A DNA stretch of 24,196 nt from Acidithiobacillus sp. GTDB taxonomy: Bacteria; Pseudomonadota; Gammaproteobacteria; Acidithiobacillales; Acidithiobacillaceae. Shown here piece by piece: positions 14,401 to 20,583 of this stretch (its first letter is position 1; each line of letters begins with the position of its first letter). Location of the stretch: positions 1 through 24,196 of the forward strand of contig JAPTWR010000098.1 of assembly GCA_028065135.1 (NCBI GenBank), in the 5' to 3' direction. The position numbers and the translations under genes are program-made. The notes below the pieces were generated by a model. That model ran no database searches and had not been told where the DNA came from. It saw only the letters and a list, made by a program, of their open reading frames with translations.

Positions 14401-14770
14401 GTTGAATACGCCGTTTAACGCCACTTCCATGATCGGGGTTATTGCGCTGGCGGGCGTCGTGGTGCGCAATTCCCTGTTACTGATTGACTTCATTATTGAT
14501 TACCGGCGCCAAGGCTACCCACTGGAAGAGGCGGTGTTGCAGGCCGGTGCGGTGCGTTTCCGTCCCATTTTGCTGACCGCATTGGCCATCATGTTTGGCT
14601 CTGCCATCATGGTAACCGATCCGGTTTTTGGCGGGTTGGCTGTTTCCTTGATTTTTGGCACTTTCGCCTCCACACTGCTGACATTGATCGTGATTCCATT
14701 GCTCTATTTCCTCTGGGAACGGCGCTTGGAAAAACAGACACCAAGGAGTTTGATTGCAGATGAATACTGA
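11477..14770 (+). CDS. RND-family efflux pump permease with an altered proton-relay
   Basis: The roughly 1097-residue protein has the RND layout: TM1 (about 22-40), a large periplasmic loop, TM2-6 (about 355-530), TM7 (about 553-573), a second loop and TM8-12 (about 927-1085). The TM4 motif is LLVDGGIVVIEN: Asp422 matches AcrB Asp407, but the partner Asp408 is Gly. In TM10, GVVVRNSLLLIDF has Arg997 where AcrB has Lys940. A single TM4 Asp recalls metal-type pumps, yet the TM10 motif is not metal-type, so the substrate class is open. The ATG at 11477 overlaps the adaptor end by 8 nt and starts near TM1; an in-frame ATG at 11444 would add 11 residues. It probably exports a small molecule linked to sulfur or thiol stress, judging by its neighbours. 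Confidence 0.9.
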   Translation: MAEPGQRHNLAGRLAQSFYQSKITVLIMVAIALFGALAMLFTPRLYNPEIVVPAAEIFIMRPGSDSEEIHHLVIRPLEALMASLPGVHHTFGYAINDMGVVTVEFQVGANEEKSLLEVYNQLSRNMDKMPPGTAQPLVKSIGVNDVPMMSVTLSSSRLTPLELRQVGVRFMDQLQSVPDVANAEVIGGSPLAINVWLNPAKLSSVGLSLKNIEQALKGSNVILPGGNLVHNNQEIPLRINGALGSARGVGDLIIGDHDGQPILLKEVARVVAGAAENNTVTSDTAGRANRIGVPAGSIMPAVTITLAKRPGANAVTVGDAIKAKLGRLEREALPQGVHVSITRDYGARADDAVSTLFEHLGIAVGVVAIILMIFLGWREAGIVILTVPLTLGIVLGTGWLLGQTINRITLFALILSLGLLVDGGIVVIENIHRHLHDCGKDGFARCIINASNEIGNPTNIATLAVILAFVPMAFVTGMMGPFMLPIPIFVPIAMVASVLLAYTVVPWGAYRFLGGKAGRQADSEGGVHAARPDALQRGYLRVFKPLLKFPGRRNLFFIVVMVLLLLAMLMPMWQFIRPQGMNGPLSALGVNLKMLPEGNVSDFMIQVDTPAGTALDETGRVTEAVSNVLSQNRYIENFQTYLGRSAPVDFAGLVRGDLMRQGSNYAQIQVNLVPRDERPMSHTVSVEVYKALRSVRERFPGSVIKMFEVPPGPPVRAQVVAEIYGPDYNKLRQVAGTVEQDFRKDYDMVNVDDSVTATVPEYLLHVDQQKAMLAGVAPAQVAALVHDYVAGTRLAALHVKNAREPVDIMLRVPPADRAWRQQILDLQVQSRSGQQVPLASIVQIERTTLAKPIYDRDQHPVVYVTGDLMGSSPVYAVLSLNHWLDGKTIDGVPLSTGNLGFSPAQPDDVTHYQILWGGDMRLTLDVFRDLGAAFIIALVFIYLMLVAYYQSFVMPVIVMGAIPMTLIGVFPGHWLLNTPFNATSMIGVIALAGVVVRNSLLLIDFIIDYRRQGYPLEEAVLQAGAVRFRPILLTALAIMFGSAIMVTDPVFGGLAVSLIFGTFASTLLTLIVIPLLYFLWERRLEKQTPRSLIADEY

Positions 14771-14981
14771 ACGTTGGGTACGCGTGATTGCCGGCTTTTT
14801 TGTGCTGGCAAGTGTGATGTTGGGCGCTCCGGTCAGCCCGATATTTGTGAGTGAGTGGTTCTTGGCATTTACCCTTTTTGTGGGTTTCAACCTGCTGCAA
14901 AGCGGCTTCACCTCCATTTGCCCGCTGGATCGCATCCTGCTGAAGCTTGGAGTGCCGGGTTCCGGAGGCTGCGGACGCTAA
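14760..14981 (+). CDS. DUF2892 (YgaP-type) small inner-membrane protein
   Basis: The 73-residue protein starts MNTERWVRVIAGFFVLASVMLG, the DUF2892 pattern, and has two membrane helices separated by a short turn (VSPIFVSEW). It ends with FTSICPLDRILLKLG and a glycine-rich tail with one Cys. In E. coli YgaP this domain is fused to a rhodanese; here the rhodanese follows as a separate gene 3 nt downstream. The gene begins inside the end of the RND gene (11-nt overlap). The start is uncertain: AAGGAG (14743-14748) sits 5 nt before an in-frame TTG at 14754 and 11 nt before this ATG. A role in moving or holding sulfane sulfur at the membrane is inferred from association only. Confidence 0.82.
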   Translation: MNTERWVRVIAGFFVLASVMLGAPVSPIFVSEWFLAFTLFVGFNLLQSGFTSICPLDRILLKLGVPGSGGCGR

Positions 14982-14984
14982 GCC

Positions 14985-15410
14985 ATGGAACATAAAATTC
15001 TTTTCTTTATAGAGTCCCAATGGCCGCTGTTGATTGGTGCTGTGGCGCTGATCGTCATGATTTTCAAGGGACCGTTGACACGGAAGGTGGCGGGTATTCA
15101 GGAAGTGGATCCGGTCGCTGCGGTGCAGTTAATCAACCATGAAGATGCCGTAATCATTGATGTGCGCGAGCAGAATGAGTGGTCGCGGGGACATCTGCCC
15201 GGTGCCCGGCACATTCCGCTGGGTGATTTGCCCAAGTATATGCAAGACCTGGAGAAGCACCGCGGCCATCACGTTATCTGCCAGTGTGCGAGTGGTATGC
15301 GTTCGGCGCGTGCCGCAGCCAGCCTGAAAAAGGCTGGTTTTGACAAAATTTATAGCCTGAAAGGTGGAATCAGCGCCTGGCAGAGTGCCGGATTGCCAGT
15401 AGAGAAGTGA
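14985..15410 (+). CDS. Membrane-anchored rhodanese (YibN-like sulfurtransferase)
   Basis: The 141-residue protein has an N-terminal membrane helix (about residues 12-28) and a single rhodanese domain. The domain runs from AVQLINHEDAVIIDVREQNEW through GHLPGARHIPL to the active loop CASGMR with catalytic Cys101, preceded by a second cysteine, Cys99. It ends with the usual LKGGISAWQSAGLPV. Architecture, the LIN.EDAVIIDVR segment and the following glutaredoxin gene match E. coli YibN, which precedes grxC. The six-residue loop fits a thiosulfate/persulfide sulfurtransferase. It lies 3 nt after the DUF2892 gene and its TGA overlaps the region of the grxC start, so it is part of the efflux operon. 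The in vivo sulfur donor is unknown. Confidence 0.9.
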   Translation: MEHKILFFIESQWPLLIGAVALIVMIFKGPLTRKVAGIQEVDPVAAVQLINHEDAVIIDVREQNEWSRGHLPGARHIPLGDLPKYMQDLEKHRGHHVICQCASGMRSARAAASLKKAGFDKIYSLKGGISAWQSAGLPVEK

Positions 15411-15412
15411 TT

Positions 15413-15694
15413 ATGAAGGGGGCGGCGGTGCGGATGTACGCGACTGGCGTTTGCCCTTATTGTCACAGGGCCGAAGCGCTTTTGCGCAGTAAAGGCGTCA
15501 CCCCCGAGATTATTCGGGTGGACCGGGATCCTGCGCAACGCCAGACCATGCAAAAGCTCGCCCACGGGCGGCATACCGTCCCGCAGATATTTATCAACGG
15601 TCAGCATGTGGGTGGTTATGATGACATCGCCGCCCTGGATCGCCGCGGGGTCCTGGACTCCTTGCTGCAGGAAGAGGGCTGGGAGCGTAGATAG
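15413..15694 (+). CDS. grxC: Glutaredoxin GrxC (CPYC type)
   Basis: This is a dithiol glutaredoxin of 93 residues. It has the active site CPYC (Cys14, Cys17), the cis-proline segment HTVPQIFINGQHVGGYDD that binds glutathione, and normal family length. It reduces disulfides and glutathione mixed disulfides using GSH. It begins 2 nt after the rhodanese stop (an in-frame GTG at 15407 overlaps that stop; the ATG at 15413 is preferred). The rhodanese-grxC pair is the same order as yibN-grxC in E. coli, although secB does not follow. In this operon it could recycle glutathione persulfide or mixed disulfides formed by the sulfurtransferase. Confidence 0.92.
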   Translation: MKGAAVRMYATGVCPYCHRAEALLRSKGVTPEIIRVDRDPAQRQTMQKLAHGRHTVPQIFINGQHVGGYDDIAALDRRGVLDSLLQEEGWERR

Positions 15695-15723
15695 TACGGT
15701 TCAATGTAAAATCGGGGGAAAAT

Positions 15724-16158
15724 ATGACATCCGTTATATTGCTTTGTCCTGCCTGCGGCGCCGTCAATCGGGTGCCCAAAGAGCGTCTTGGGGAAAACCC
15801 CAGGTGTGGCAAATGCCACGCACTGATTTTTCCAGATCACCCCGTTAATCTCAGCGGTAGTCGTTTTTCCGAATATGTTCAGAAAAACGAATTACCGGTG
15901 CTGGTCGATTTCTGGGCCCCCTGGTGCGGGCCTTGCCGAACGATGGCGCCGCAGTTTGAACAGAGCAGTCGGGCGATGCGTGGGCGCGTGCTCTTCGCCA
16001 AGGTGAATACTGAAGATGAACAGCAAATTGGTGGCCGCTTTCAGATTCGTTCCATTCCCACCATGGTGCTTTTTAAGGCAGGGAAAGAACTGGCACGGGT
16101 TAGTGGCGCTATGGGTGCGGCAGAACTTCAGCGCTGGCTGGCGGGGCAGGGTGTCTGA
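15724..16158 (+). CDS. trxC: Thioredoxin 2 (TrxC) with N-terminal zinc finger
   Basis: The 144-residue protein carries two CxxC pairs (Cys8/Cys11, Cys28/Cys31) forming the zinc ribbon of TrxC, then a complete thioredoxin fold with active site WCGPC (residues 67-71) and cis-proline in SIPTMVLF. TrxC reduces protein disulfides and is usually linked to oxidative stress. A GGGGGA ribosome binding site precedes the ATG. A TAAAAT box at 15707-15712 in the 29-nt gap after grxC might give it its own promoter as well as read-through from the efflux operon. It closes the thiol-redox block. Confidence 0.93.
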   Translation: MTSVILLCPACGAVNRVPKERLGENPRCGKCHALIFPDHPVNLSGSRFSEYVQKNELPVLVDFWAPWCGPCRTMAPQFEQSSRAMRGRVLFAKVNTEDEQQIGGRFQIRSIPTMVLFKAGKELARVSGAMGAAELQRWLAGQGV

Positions 16159-16163
16159 GATTA

Positions 16164-16191
16164 TTGTCGGGTGCCCCAATATTCCTAAATT
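16164..16191 (+). promoter_or_regulatory. Weak candidate promoter of amiC
   Basis: TTGTCG (16164-16169) and TAAATT (16186-16191) are 16 nt apart in the 54-nt gap after trxC. The start would be near 16198, just before the strong AGGGGGG ribosome binding site of amiC. The -10 matches only 4 of 6 bases. Confidence 0.3.
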
Positions 16192-16212
16192 AAGTAGATA
16201 GTAGGGGGGGCG

Positions 16213-17541
16213 GTGGTCAGGAAATTCAGTGAGAGCTCCACGCGGCGGCAGTTCCTGCGACAAGCGGCGCTGGGTGGAGTCTTGCTGTATGGCTGGAATG
16301 TGGCCGCCGCCGGGCGACTCTGCGCGCTGCGGGTAGGCAGCCACCAACAGGGCGTGCGTTTGGTATTTGATCTGAATCAGCGTTTGACCGCTGCGCCGGT
16401 GATTCGCAGCGTGGGTGAAGTGCTGCATATTGAATTGCCGGGGATAGAACACGGGCTTGGTCGTCCCGCAGTGCCGACGCTGGGTCCCCTGCAAGGCGGT
16501 GCGGAGATGAATAAAAGCGCCACCGGGTTGGTGCTGCGTTTGCCTTTACGAGAAGCGGTGCGCTGGCGTAGTTTCTCTTTGGGCCCTGGTAGGGGTGCGT
16601 CATACCGCCTGGTGCTGGACTTGATGCCTGTCGCTGGAACTGCGGTGAAATCCCCTCGTGCGCATCCCGTGGGCAGAGCCGGCCGGCCCATTGTGGTCTG
16701 TCTCGATCCCGGTCATGGTGGCCATGATTCGGGCGCCATCGGCGCCAAAGGGACCCGCGAAAAAGATGTGGTGTTGGATGTCGGTTTGTCGCTGGCCCGA
16801 CTGATCCGCAGCACCCCCGGAATGCGTCTGGTCATGACCCGTAATACGGATCGCTATGTGCCGCTCATGGCGCGCATGCATTTAGGTTTTGCTCAGCGTG
16901 CCGATCTCTTCGTCTCTATCCATGCCGATGCCTTTCCGGAACGTGCGGTGCGTGGCTCGACGGTATGGACGTTATCAGAAACAGGAGCGAGTAATGCGGC
17001 GGCACGCTGGCTGGCCAAAACGCAGAACGCCGTCGATCCTCTTCTTGGCGACATCCAGTCGGGTGTTCATGATCCCATGCTCAATGCAGTGCTTATCAAT
17101 ATGACCCAGACGGCGGCGATGAATTCGGCGGTAGCCGCAGCGGATGTCATGATTCGTGGACTGGCCGCAGTGGAGGATTTGCACAATGCCACCGTGCAAC
17201 ACGCCAATTTTGTGGTGCTGCGTGCCCCGAATGTGCCTTCCATGCTGGTGGAGACCGCTTTTATTTCTAATCCTGAAGAGGAACAACGCTTGCGCGATCC
17301 GGATTTCCGTCGGCTACTCGCGCGCACCATGCATGATGCCATTGTTGCCCATTTTGTGAAGGCGCCACCTGCGGATAGCGCCTGGTCGGTGACTCGGCAT
17401 GTGTTGAGCAAAAAGGAAAATCTGGCGGATGTGGCGCACCATTACGGACTGAGTGTAGAGGCCTTGCGTCTGGCCAATAATCTGCCACGCGGAGAGGGAC
17501 AGCCCGGAGAACCTCTCCGCGTTCCCATTACGGGAGCTTGA
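16213..17541 (+). CDS. amiC: AmiC-like N-acetylmuramoyl-L-alanine amidase with Tat signal, AMIN and LysM domains
   Basis: The 442-residue protein starts at a GTG behind AGGGGGG. It begins with a twin-arginine signal (STRRQFLRQAALGGVLL, residues 9-25). An AMIN domain follows (about 35-140) for septal peptidoglycan or envelope targeting. The amidase_3 zinc domain (about 158-382) has ligands His168 (DPGHGG), Glu183 (GTREKD) and His237 (SIHADA) and catalytic Glu347 (LVETAF). A C-terminal LysM-like segment (about 392-440, SVTRHVLSKKENLADVAHHYGLSVEALRLANNL) would bind peptidoglycan; E. coli AmiC lacks this, while Pseudomonas-type AmiB has it. The enzyme splits septal cell wall during cell separation, normally switched on by EnvC or NlpD, neither of which is in the window. 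Confidence 0.9.
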   Translation: MVRKFSESSTRRQFLRQAALGGVLLYGWNVAAAGRLCALRVGSHQQGVRLVFDLNQRLTAAPVIRSVGEVLHIELPGIEHGLGRPAVPTLGPLQGGAEMNKSATGLVLRLPLREAVRWRSFSLGPGRGASYRLVLDLMPVAGTAVKSPRAHPVGRAGRPIVVCLDPGHGGHDSGAIGAKGTREKDVVLDVGLSLARLIRSTPGMRLVMTRNTDRYVPLMARMHLGFAQRADLFVSIHADAFPERAVRGSTVWTLSETGASNAAARWLAKTQNAVDPLLGDIQSGVHDPMLNAVLINMTQTAAMNSAVAAADVMIRGLAAVEDLHNATVQHANFVVLRAPNVPSMLVETAFISNPEEEQRLRDPDFRRLLARTMHDAIVAHFVKAPPADSAWSVTRHVLSKKENLADVAHHYGLSVEALRLANNLPRGEGQPGEPLRVPITGA

Positions 17542-17569
17542 GTCACCATGGCGAGAGTTTGGGCGCTTA

Positions 17570-17578
17570 TGTTATAAC
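17570..17578 (+). promoter_or_regulatory. Extended -10 promoter of the hemolysin-III gene
   Basis: TGTTATAAC is an extended -10 element (TGn followed by TATAAC) 28 nt before the chosen start codon. No good -35 is seen, which extended -10 promoters do not need. It suggests transcription separate from amiC. Confidence 0.45.
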
Positions 17579-17605
17579 TGCTTGAGCGAATAGAGCGGAA
17601 CGGTG

Positions 17606-18259
17606 ATGAAACAAGATCTAGATGGTACGGTGCGAGATCAAACCCGCGTCGAGGAATGGATTAACGGCCTGCTGCATGGCGCTGGCGCAGTCGGCGCACT
17701 GTTGGTTTTCATGCTATGGATGGTTGGCGCGGGTCTCCACAGTACCCGTCTTGCGGTAGCCAGTATCAGTATATTTGTGGTCACCATTGTGATGCTGTAC
17801 GGGGCTTCGACCATTTATCATATTCTGCCATCGGGGCGACTCAAAAAGGTCTTTCAGTTGGTGGACCGTTCCGCTATCTATCTTCTTATTGCAGGAACTT
17901 ACACCCCGGTGACGCTGATGGTGCTCCATGACCCGTGGGGCTGGCTTCTGCTGGCACTGGAGTGGGGTCTGGCAGCGCTGGGCATTACCCTGCTGGCCGT
18001 GGGTGGGGCGCGTGCTCAATCGGTTTCTCTCTGGCTGTATCTCGTCATGGGCTGGCTGGCGATCCTTGCCGCAGTGCCGCTCTATAATTCTGCACCTGGC
18101 TGGTTTTTATGGTGGCTGGCTGGAGGCGGGCTGGCTTATACCGTGGGTGTCCTCTTTTTCCTGCTGGATCGCTGGAAATATTTTCACTCCATCTGGCACA
18201 TTTTTGTCATCGCGGGTACCGCACTGCAATTCTGGGCGATTCTGCAGTACGCCGGCTGA
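17606..18259 (+). CDS. Hemolysin-III / PAQR-family membrane protein (YqfA/TrhA type)
   Basis: The 217-residue protein has seven predicted membrane helices. It carries the PAQR/HlyIII signature residues: EEWINGLLHGAGAV near the N-terminus, the GASTIYHILP and DRSAIYLLIAGTYTPV segments in the middle, and the late HSIWHIFVIAG with two histidines. These His/Asp/Ser residues are thought to bind a metal in a hydrolase-like site. Bacterial members are linked to membrane-fluidity or lipid homeostasis; haemolysis is an old name and not implied. The ATG at 17606 directly follows an in-frame GTG (17603); either may be used. A tRNA gene follows on the same strand. Confidence 0.88.
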   Translation: MKQDLDGTVRDQTRVEEWINGLLHGAGAVGALLVFMLWMVGAGLHSTRLAVASISIFVVTIVMLYGASTIYHILPSGRLKKVFQLVDRSAIYLLIAGTYTPVTLMVLHDPWGWLLLALEWGLAALGITLLAVGGARAQSVSLWLYLVMGWLAILAAVPLYNSAPGWFLWWLAGGGLAYTVGVLFFLLDRWKYFHSIWHIFVIAGTALQFWAILQYAG

Positions 18260-18277
18260 TTGTGCACCTGCTTATTC

Positions 18278-18305
18278 TTGCTTTTCTGACTAAAGTGCAT
18301 ATAAT
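18278..18305 (+). promoter_or_regulatory. Promoter of tRNA-Glu(CTC)
   Basis: TTGCTT (18278-18283) and a perfect TATAAT (18300-18305) are 16 nt apart. A GC-rich discriminator follows (CGGCCCGC), typical of stable-RNA promoters under stringent control. The -10 ends 10 nt before the mature tRNA. Confidence 0.7.
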
Positions 18306-18315
18306 CGGCCCGCTT

Positions 18316-18391
18316 GCTCCCATCGTCTAGTGGTCTAGGACACTGGCCTCTCACGTCGGTAACAGGGGTTCGAACCCCCTTGGGAGCACCA
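18316..18391 (+). tRNA. tRNA-Glu(CTC)
   Basis: The 76-nt cloverleaf includes encoded CCA (18389-18391). The acceptor pairs GCTCCCA with TGGGAGC, and the D arm is CGTCTAGTGGTCTAGGACA. The anticodon loop CTCTCAC, closed by a CTGGC/GTCGG stem with G-U pairs, gives anticodon CTC, which reads GAG. The T arm GGGGTTCGAACCCC is standard. A CTTTTTCTC tract follows directly and may help end the transcript. Confidence 0.95.
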
Positions 18392-18471
18392 CTTTTTCTC
18401 TCTGATCGCCCCATTTTGAATGCGCTGAAAGCTGTCTATGCCAGTAGCGTGGCGGTGTGGGTGATTCTTGC

Positions 18472-18496
18472 CTTGCCAAGCCCGCCGTTGGGCAAG
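18472..18496 (+). other. Hairpin in the leader before dapA
   Basis: CTTGCCAA (18472-18479) pairs with TTGGGCAAG (18488-18496) with one bulged G and an 8-nt loop. No T-tract follows, so it is not a standard terminator. The 151-nt gap between tRNA-Glu and dapA shows nothing else clear; a weak TTGAAT...TATGCC pair at 18416-18442 has short (15-nt) spacing. Confidence 0.3.
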
Positions 18497-18542
18497 TACC
18501 ATCCCTAGCAGAAAAGGCATGGGTTAAAGCGGGAGCTGGATC

Positions 18543-19418
18543 ATGTTTCATGGCAGTATGGTAGCTTTGGTGACGCCCATGCGGGCGGACGGCGTGGTAG
18601 ATGACACTGCGCTCCGCGATCTGGTGGAGTGGCATATCGCCGAAGGGACGCACGCATTGGTTGCCGTCGGTACCACGGGAGAATCCGCCACCCTGGAAAT
18701 GAGGGAACATGTGGCGGTGATTCGGACCGTCGTGGAGCAGGTCAAAGGGCGCATCCCGGTGATCGCCGGGACCGGAGCCAATGCGACCTATGAGGCCATA
18801 GAGCTCACCCGTGCGGCCATGGAAGTCAAAGCTGATGCGGCCCTGCTGGTTTCCCCTTATTACAATAAGCCTACCCAGGAAGGGCTGTTCCAGCACTATT
18901 CGGCGATCGCCGAGCAATGCCACTTTCCCATGATTCTCTACAATGTCCCTGGCCGCACCGCTGGGGATATTTTACCAGAGACAGTAGCGCGTCTGGCGCC
19001 GCGTGCCGATATCATCGGCATCAAAGAAGCGAGCGGTAAAGTCGAGCGGGTTGCTGAAATTCTGGCTTTGTGTGGGGATCAGGTGCAGGTGTACAGCGGC
19101 GATGATGGTGCCGCCCTGGCCGCCCTGGCATTGGGTGCACGTGGCGTGATCTCGGTCACCGCCAATGTGGCGCCCCGGCTGATGGCGCGGATGTGTGATC
19201 TGGCGCTGGCCGGTGACTTTATTGGTGCCCGTGCGGTCAACGCGCAACTGGTGGGGTTACACCGGGATCTCTTTCTGGAGTCCAACCCCATCCCGGTCAA
19301 ATGGGCCCTGCACGAGATGGGCCGCATGGGAGCGGCTCTGCGTCTGCCCCTGACCCCTTTTTCGTCTGTTCATCATGAGCGTCTGCGCGAAAGTTTGCGT
19401 CGGGCGCAGTGTGTCTAA
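18543..19418 (+). CDS. dapA: 4-hydroxy-tetrahydrodipicolinate synthase
   Basis: The 291-residue length is that of E. coli DapA. The active-site residues are at the family positions: Thr44 and Thr45 in VGTTGESATL, Tyr133 in ILYNVPGRT, Arg138 in the same motif, and the Schiff-base Lys161 in IGIKEASG. The enzyme condenses pyruvate with aspartate semialdehyde, the first committed step to lysine and meso-diaminopimelate, as a cytosolic tetramer. GGGAG upstream fits the ATG. It begins a run of closely spaced genes, dapA-bamC-purB-purC, that keeps the dapA-bamC-purC order of E. coli with purB added. Confidence 0.97.
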   Translation: MFHGSMVALVTPMRADGVVDDTALRDLVEWHIAEGTHALVAVGTTGESATLEMREHVAVIRTVVEQVKGRIPVIAGTGANATYEAIELTRAAMEVKADAALLVSPYYNKPTQEGLFQHYSAIAEQCHFPMILYNVPGRTAGDILPETVARLAPRADIIGIKEASGKVERVAEILALCGDQVQVYSGDDGAALAALALGARGVISVTANVAPRLMARMCDLALAGDFIGARAVNAQLVGLHRDLFLESNPIPVKWALHEMGRMGAALRLPLTPFSSVHHERLRESLRRAQCV

Positions 19419-19455
19419 TTATTCTCGCGCCTGGTCGCGTTTAGTGGAGTCTTGC

Positions 19456-20583
19456 ATGCGCCGTTACGTAGCTCTTGCCGTGGTTGCCAGTCTGGGTTTG
19501 GGGGGATGTTCCTACATCCCCTTCTTCAAGTCTAACAGTGGCCCGAAATACCAGGATTCCAAGGTGATGGAACCCCTGAAGATTCCACCGGATCTGCTGG
19601 CGCAGGCGCCGCAACCGGGAGTTACCATACCGGGGGGGGCGGTAACTTCCAGCGAGCTGTCGAAGGATAGCGCCTCCGGTGGTTACGGGCTGTTTCAGCC
19701 CCACACGGCGGCCGGGCAGCAGCCAGTCGAAGAAAACATGCTGCCGGGTGTGAGCGCGCAAATTCTGGGTGCCGGTGCGGATTTGCGTTTGAGCACAAGC
19801 GCGAAGCCGGCCCAGATTTGGGCTGCCTTGAAAGCGACACTGGCAGCAGATGAGACTACGGTGGCGAAATTCTCTCCGCAACAGGACGAGCTGGTCACCA
19901 ACTGGCGGGATTTCCGCAGCGGTCTGGCCTTTGTACTGGGGAACACCGTGGCACCTACCCATCGGGAGAGATACACCTTTCATCTGAATGCGGGCGAAAA
20001 TGGATCCGAAATCTTGACGATACAGCAGGATCGCGTCTGGAATAACCCTACCGGTGGCAGTGTGGAATGGACGAAAGTACCCGCCGATGCCAGGCACAAC
20101 CGGCAGATTATGGAAGCGCTGCGAAAGCGCCTGAGCCAGGAATCACTCCTCGCGGAAATGCCGGACATTAAGGTTACCCGTTACCAGGATGATCGTGGCC
20201 CTTATCTGGTGTTGAATGTGGTTCCCGCCAAGGCACAGCCGGCGGTACAAATGGTTTTGCAGAATCTGGGTTATCCCGTGCAAAGTGCGGGCATGGGGGT
20301 ATGGGATGTTCAAGTGCAGGAAGGTGGTGCACAGGCAGATCGGAAACAGGGCTTCATCGGCGGCATCTTCCAGCGGACCTGGGACAACATCAAGGCTATC
20401 TGGAGCAGCCCGGAAAAGCGGAAACCCATTTCGGTGCGGGTGAAGCTGTTGCGCATGAAAAACAACGAGGGCAGCGTACTGGAGACGACTTCGGGCGTTG
20501 GCAAGGATGCCGCCACATGGTCCGCAGAGATTCTCGACAAGCTGCAGTCGGGTCTGTCTTCCAAGAATGGAGACAAGGCATGA
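19456..20583 (+). CDS. bamC: Outer-membrane assembly lipoprotein BamC (NlpB)
   Basis: From the ATG at 19456 (GGAG 7 nt upstream) the 375-residue protein has a lipoprotein signal, MRRYVALAVVASLGLGGCS, with Cys18 as the lipidated residue. An unstructured N-terminal segment follows (KYQDSKVMEPLKIPPDLLAQ...GVTIP), which in E. coli BamC binds BamD. Two helix-grip domains come after it, one around residues 105-215 and one to the C-terminus (ILDKLQSGL). BamC is an accessory part of the BAM complex that inserts beta-barrel proteins. Its position directly after dapA is conserved in proteobacteria and supports the call. It overlaps purB by ATGA at 20580-20583. The family is divergent, so the sequence match is less clear than the synteny. 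Confidence 0.87.
   Translation: MRRYVALAVVASLGLGGCSYIPFFKSNSGPKYQDSKVMEPLKIPPDLLAQAPQPGVTIPGGAVTSSELSKDSASGGYGLFQPHTAAGQQPVEENMLPGVSAQILGAGADLRLSTSAKPAQIWAALKATLAADETTVAKFSPQQDELVTNWRDFRSGLAFVLGNTVAPTHRERYTFHLNAGENGSEILTIQQDRVWNNPTGGSVEWTKVPADARHNRQIMEALRKRLSQESLLAEMPDIKVTRYQDDRGPYLVLNVVPAKAQPAVQMVLQNLGYPVQSAGMGVWDVQVQEGGAQADRKQGFIGGIFQRTWDNIKAIWSSPEKRKPISVRVKLLRMKNNEGSVLETTSGVGKDAATWSAEILDKLQSGLSSKNGDKA

Noticed and set aside
20301..20579. In-frame upstream extension of purB through the end of bamC
   Set aside because: It overlaps bamC, has no PurB similarity, and the ATG at 20580 with ATGA overlap and a ribosome binding site matches the family start.
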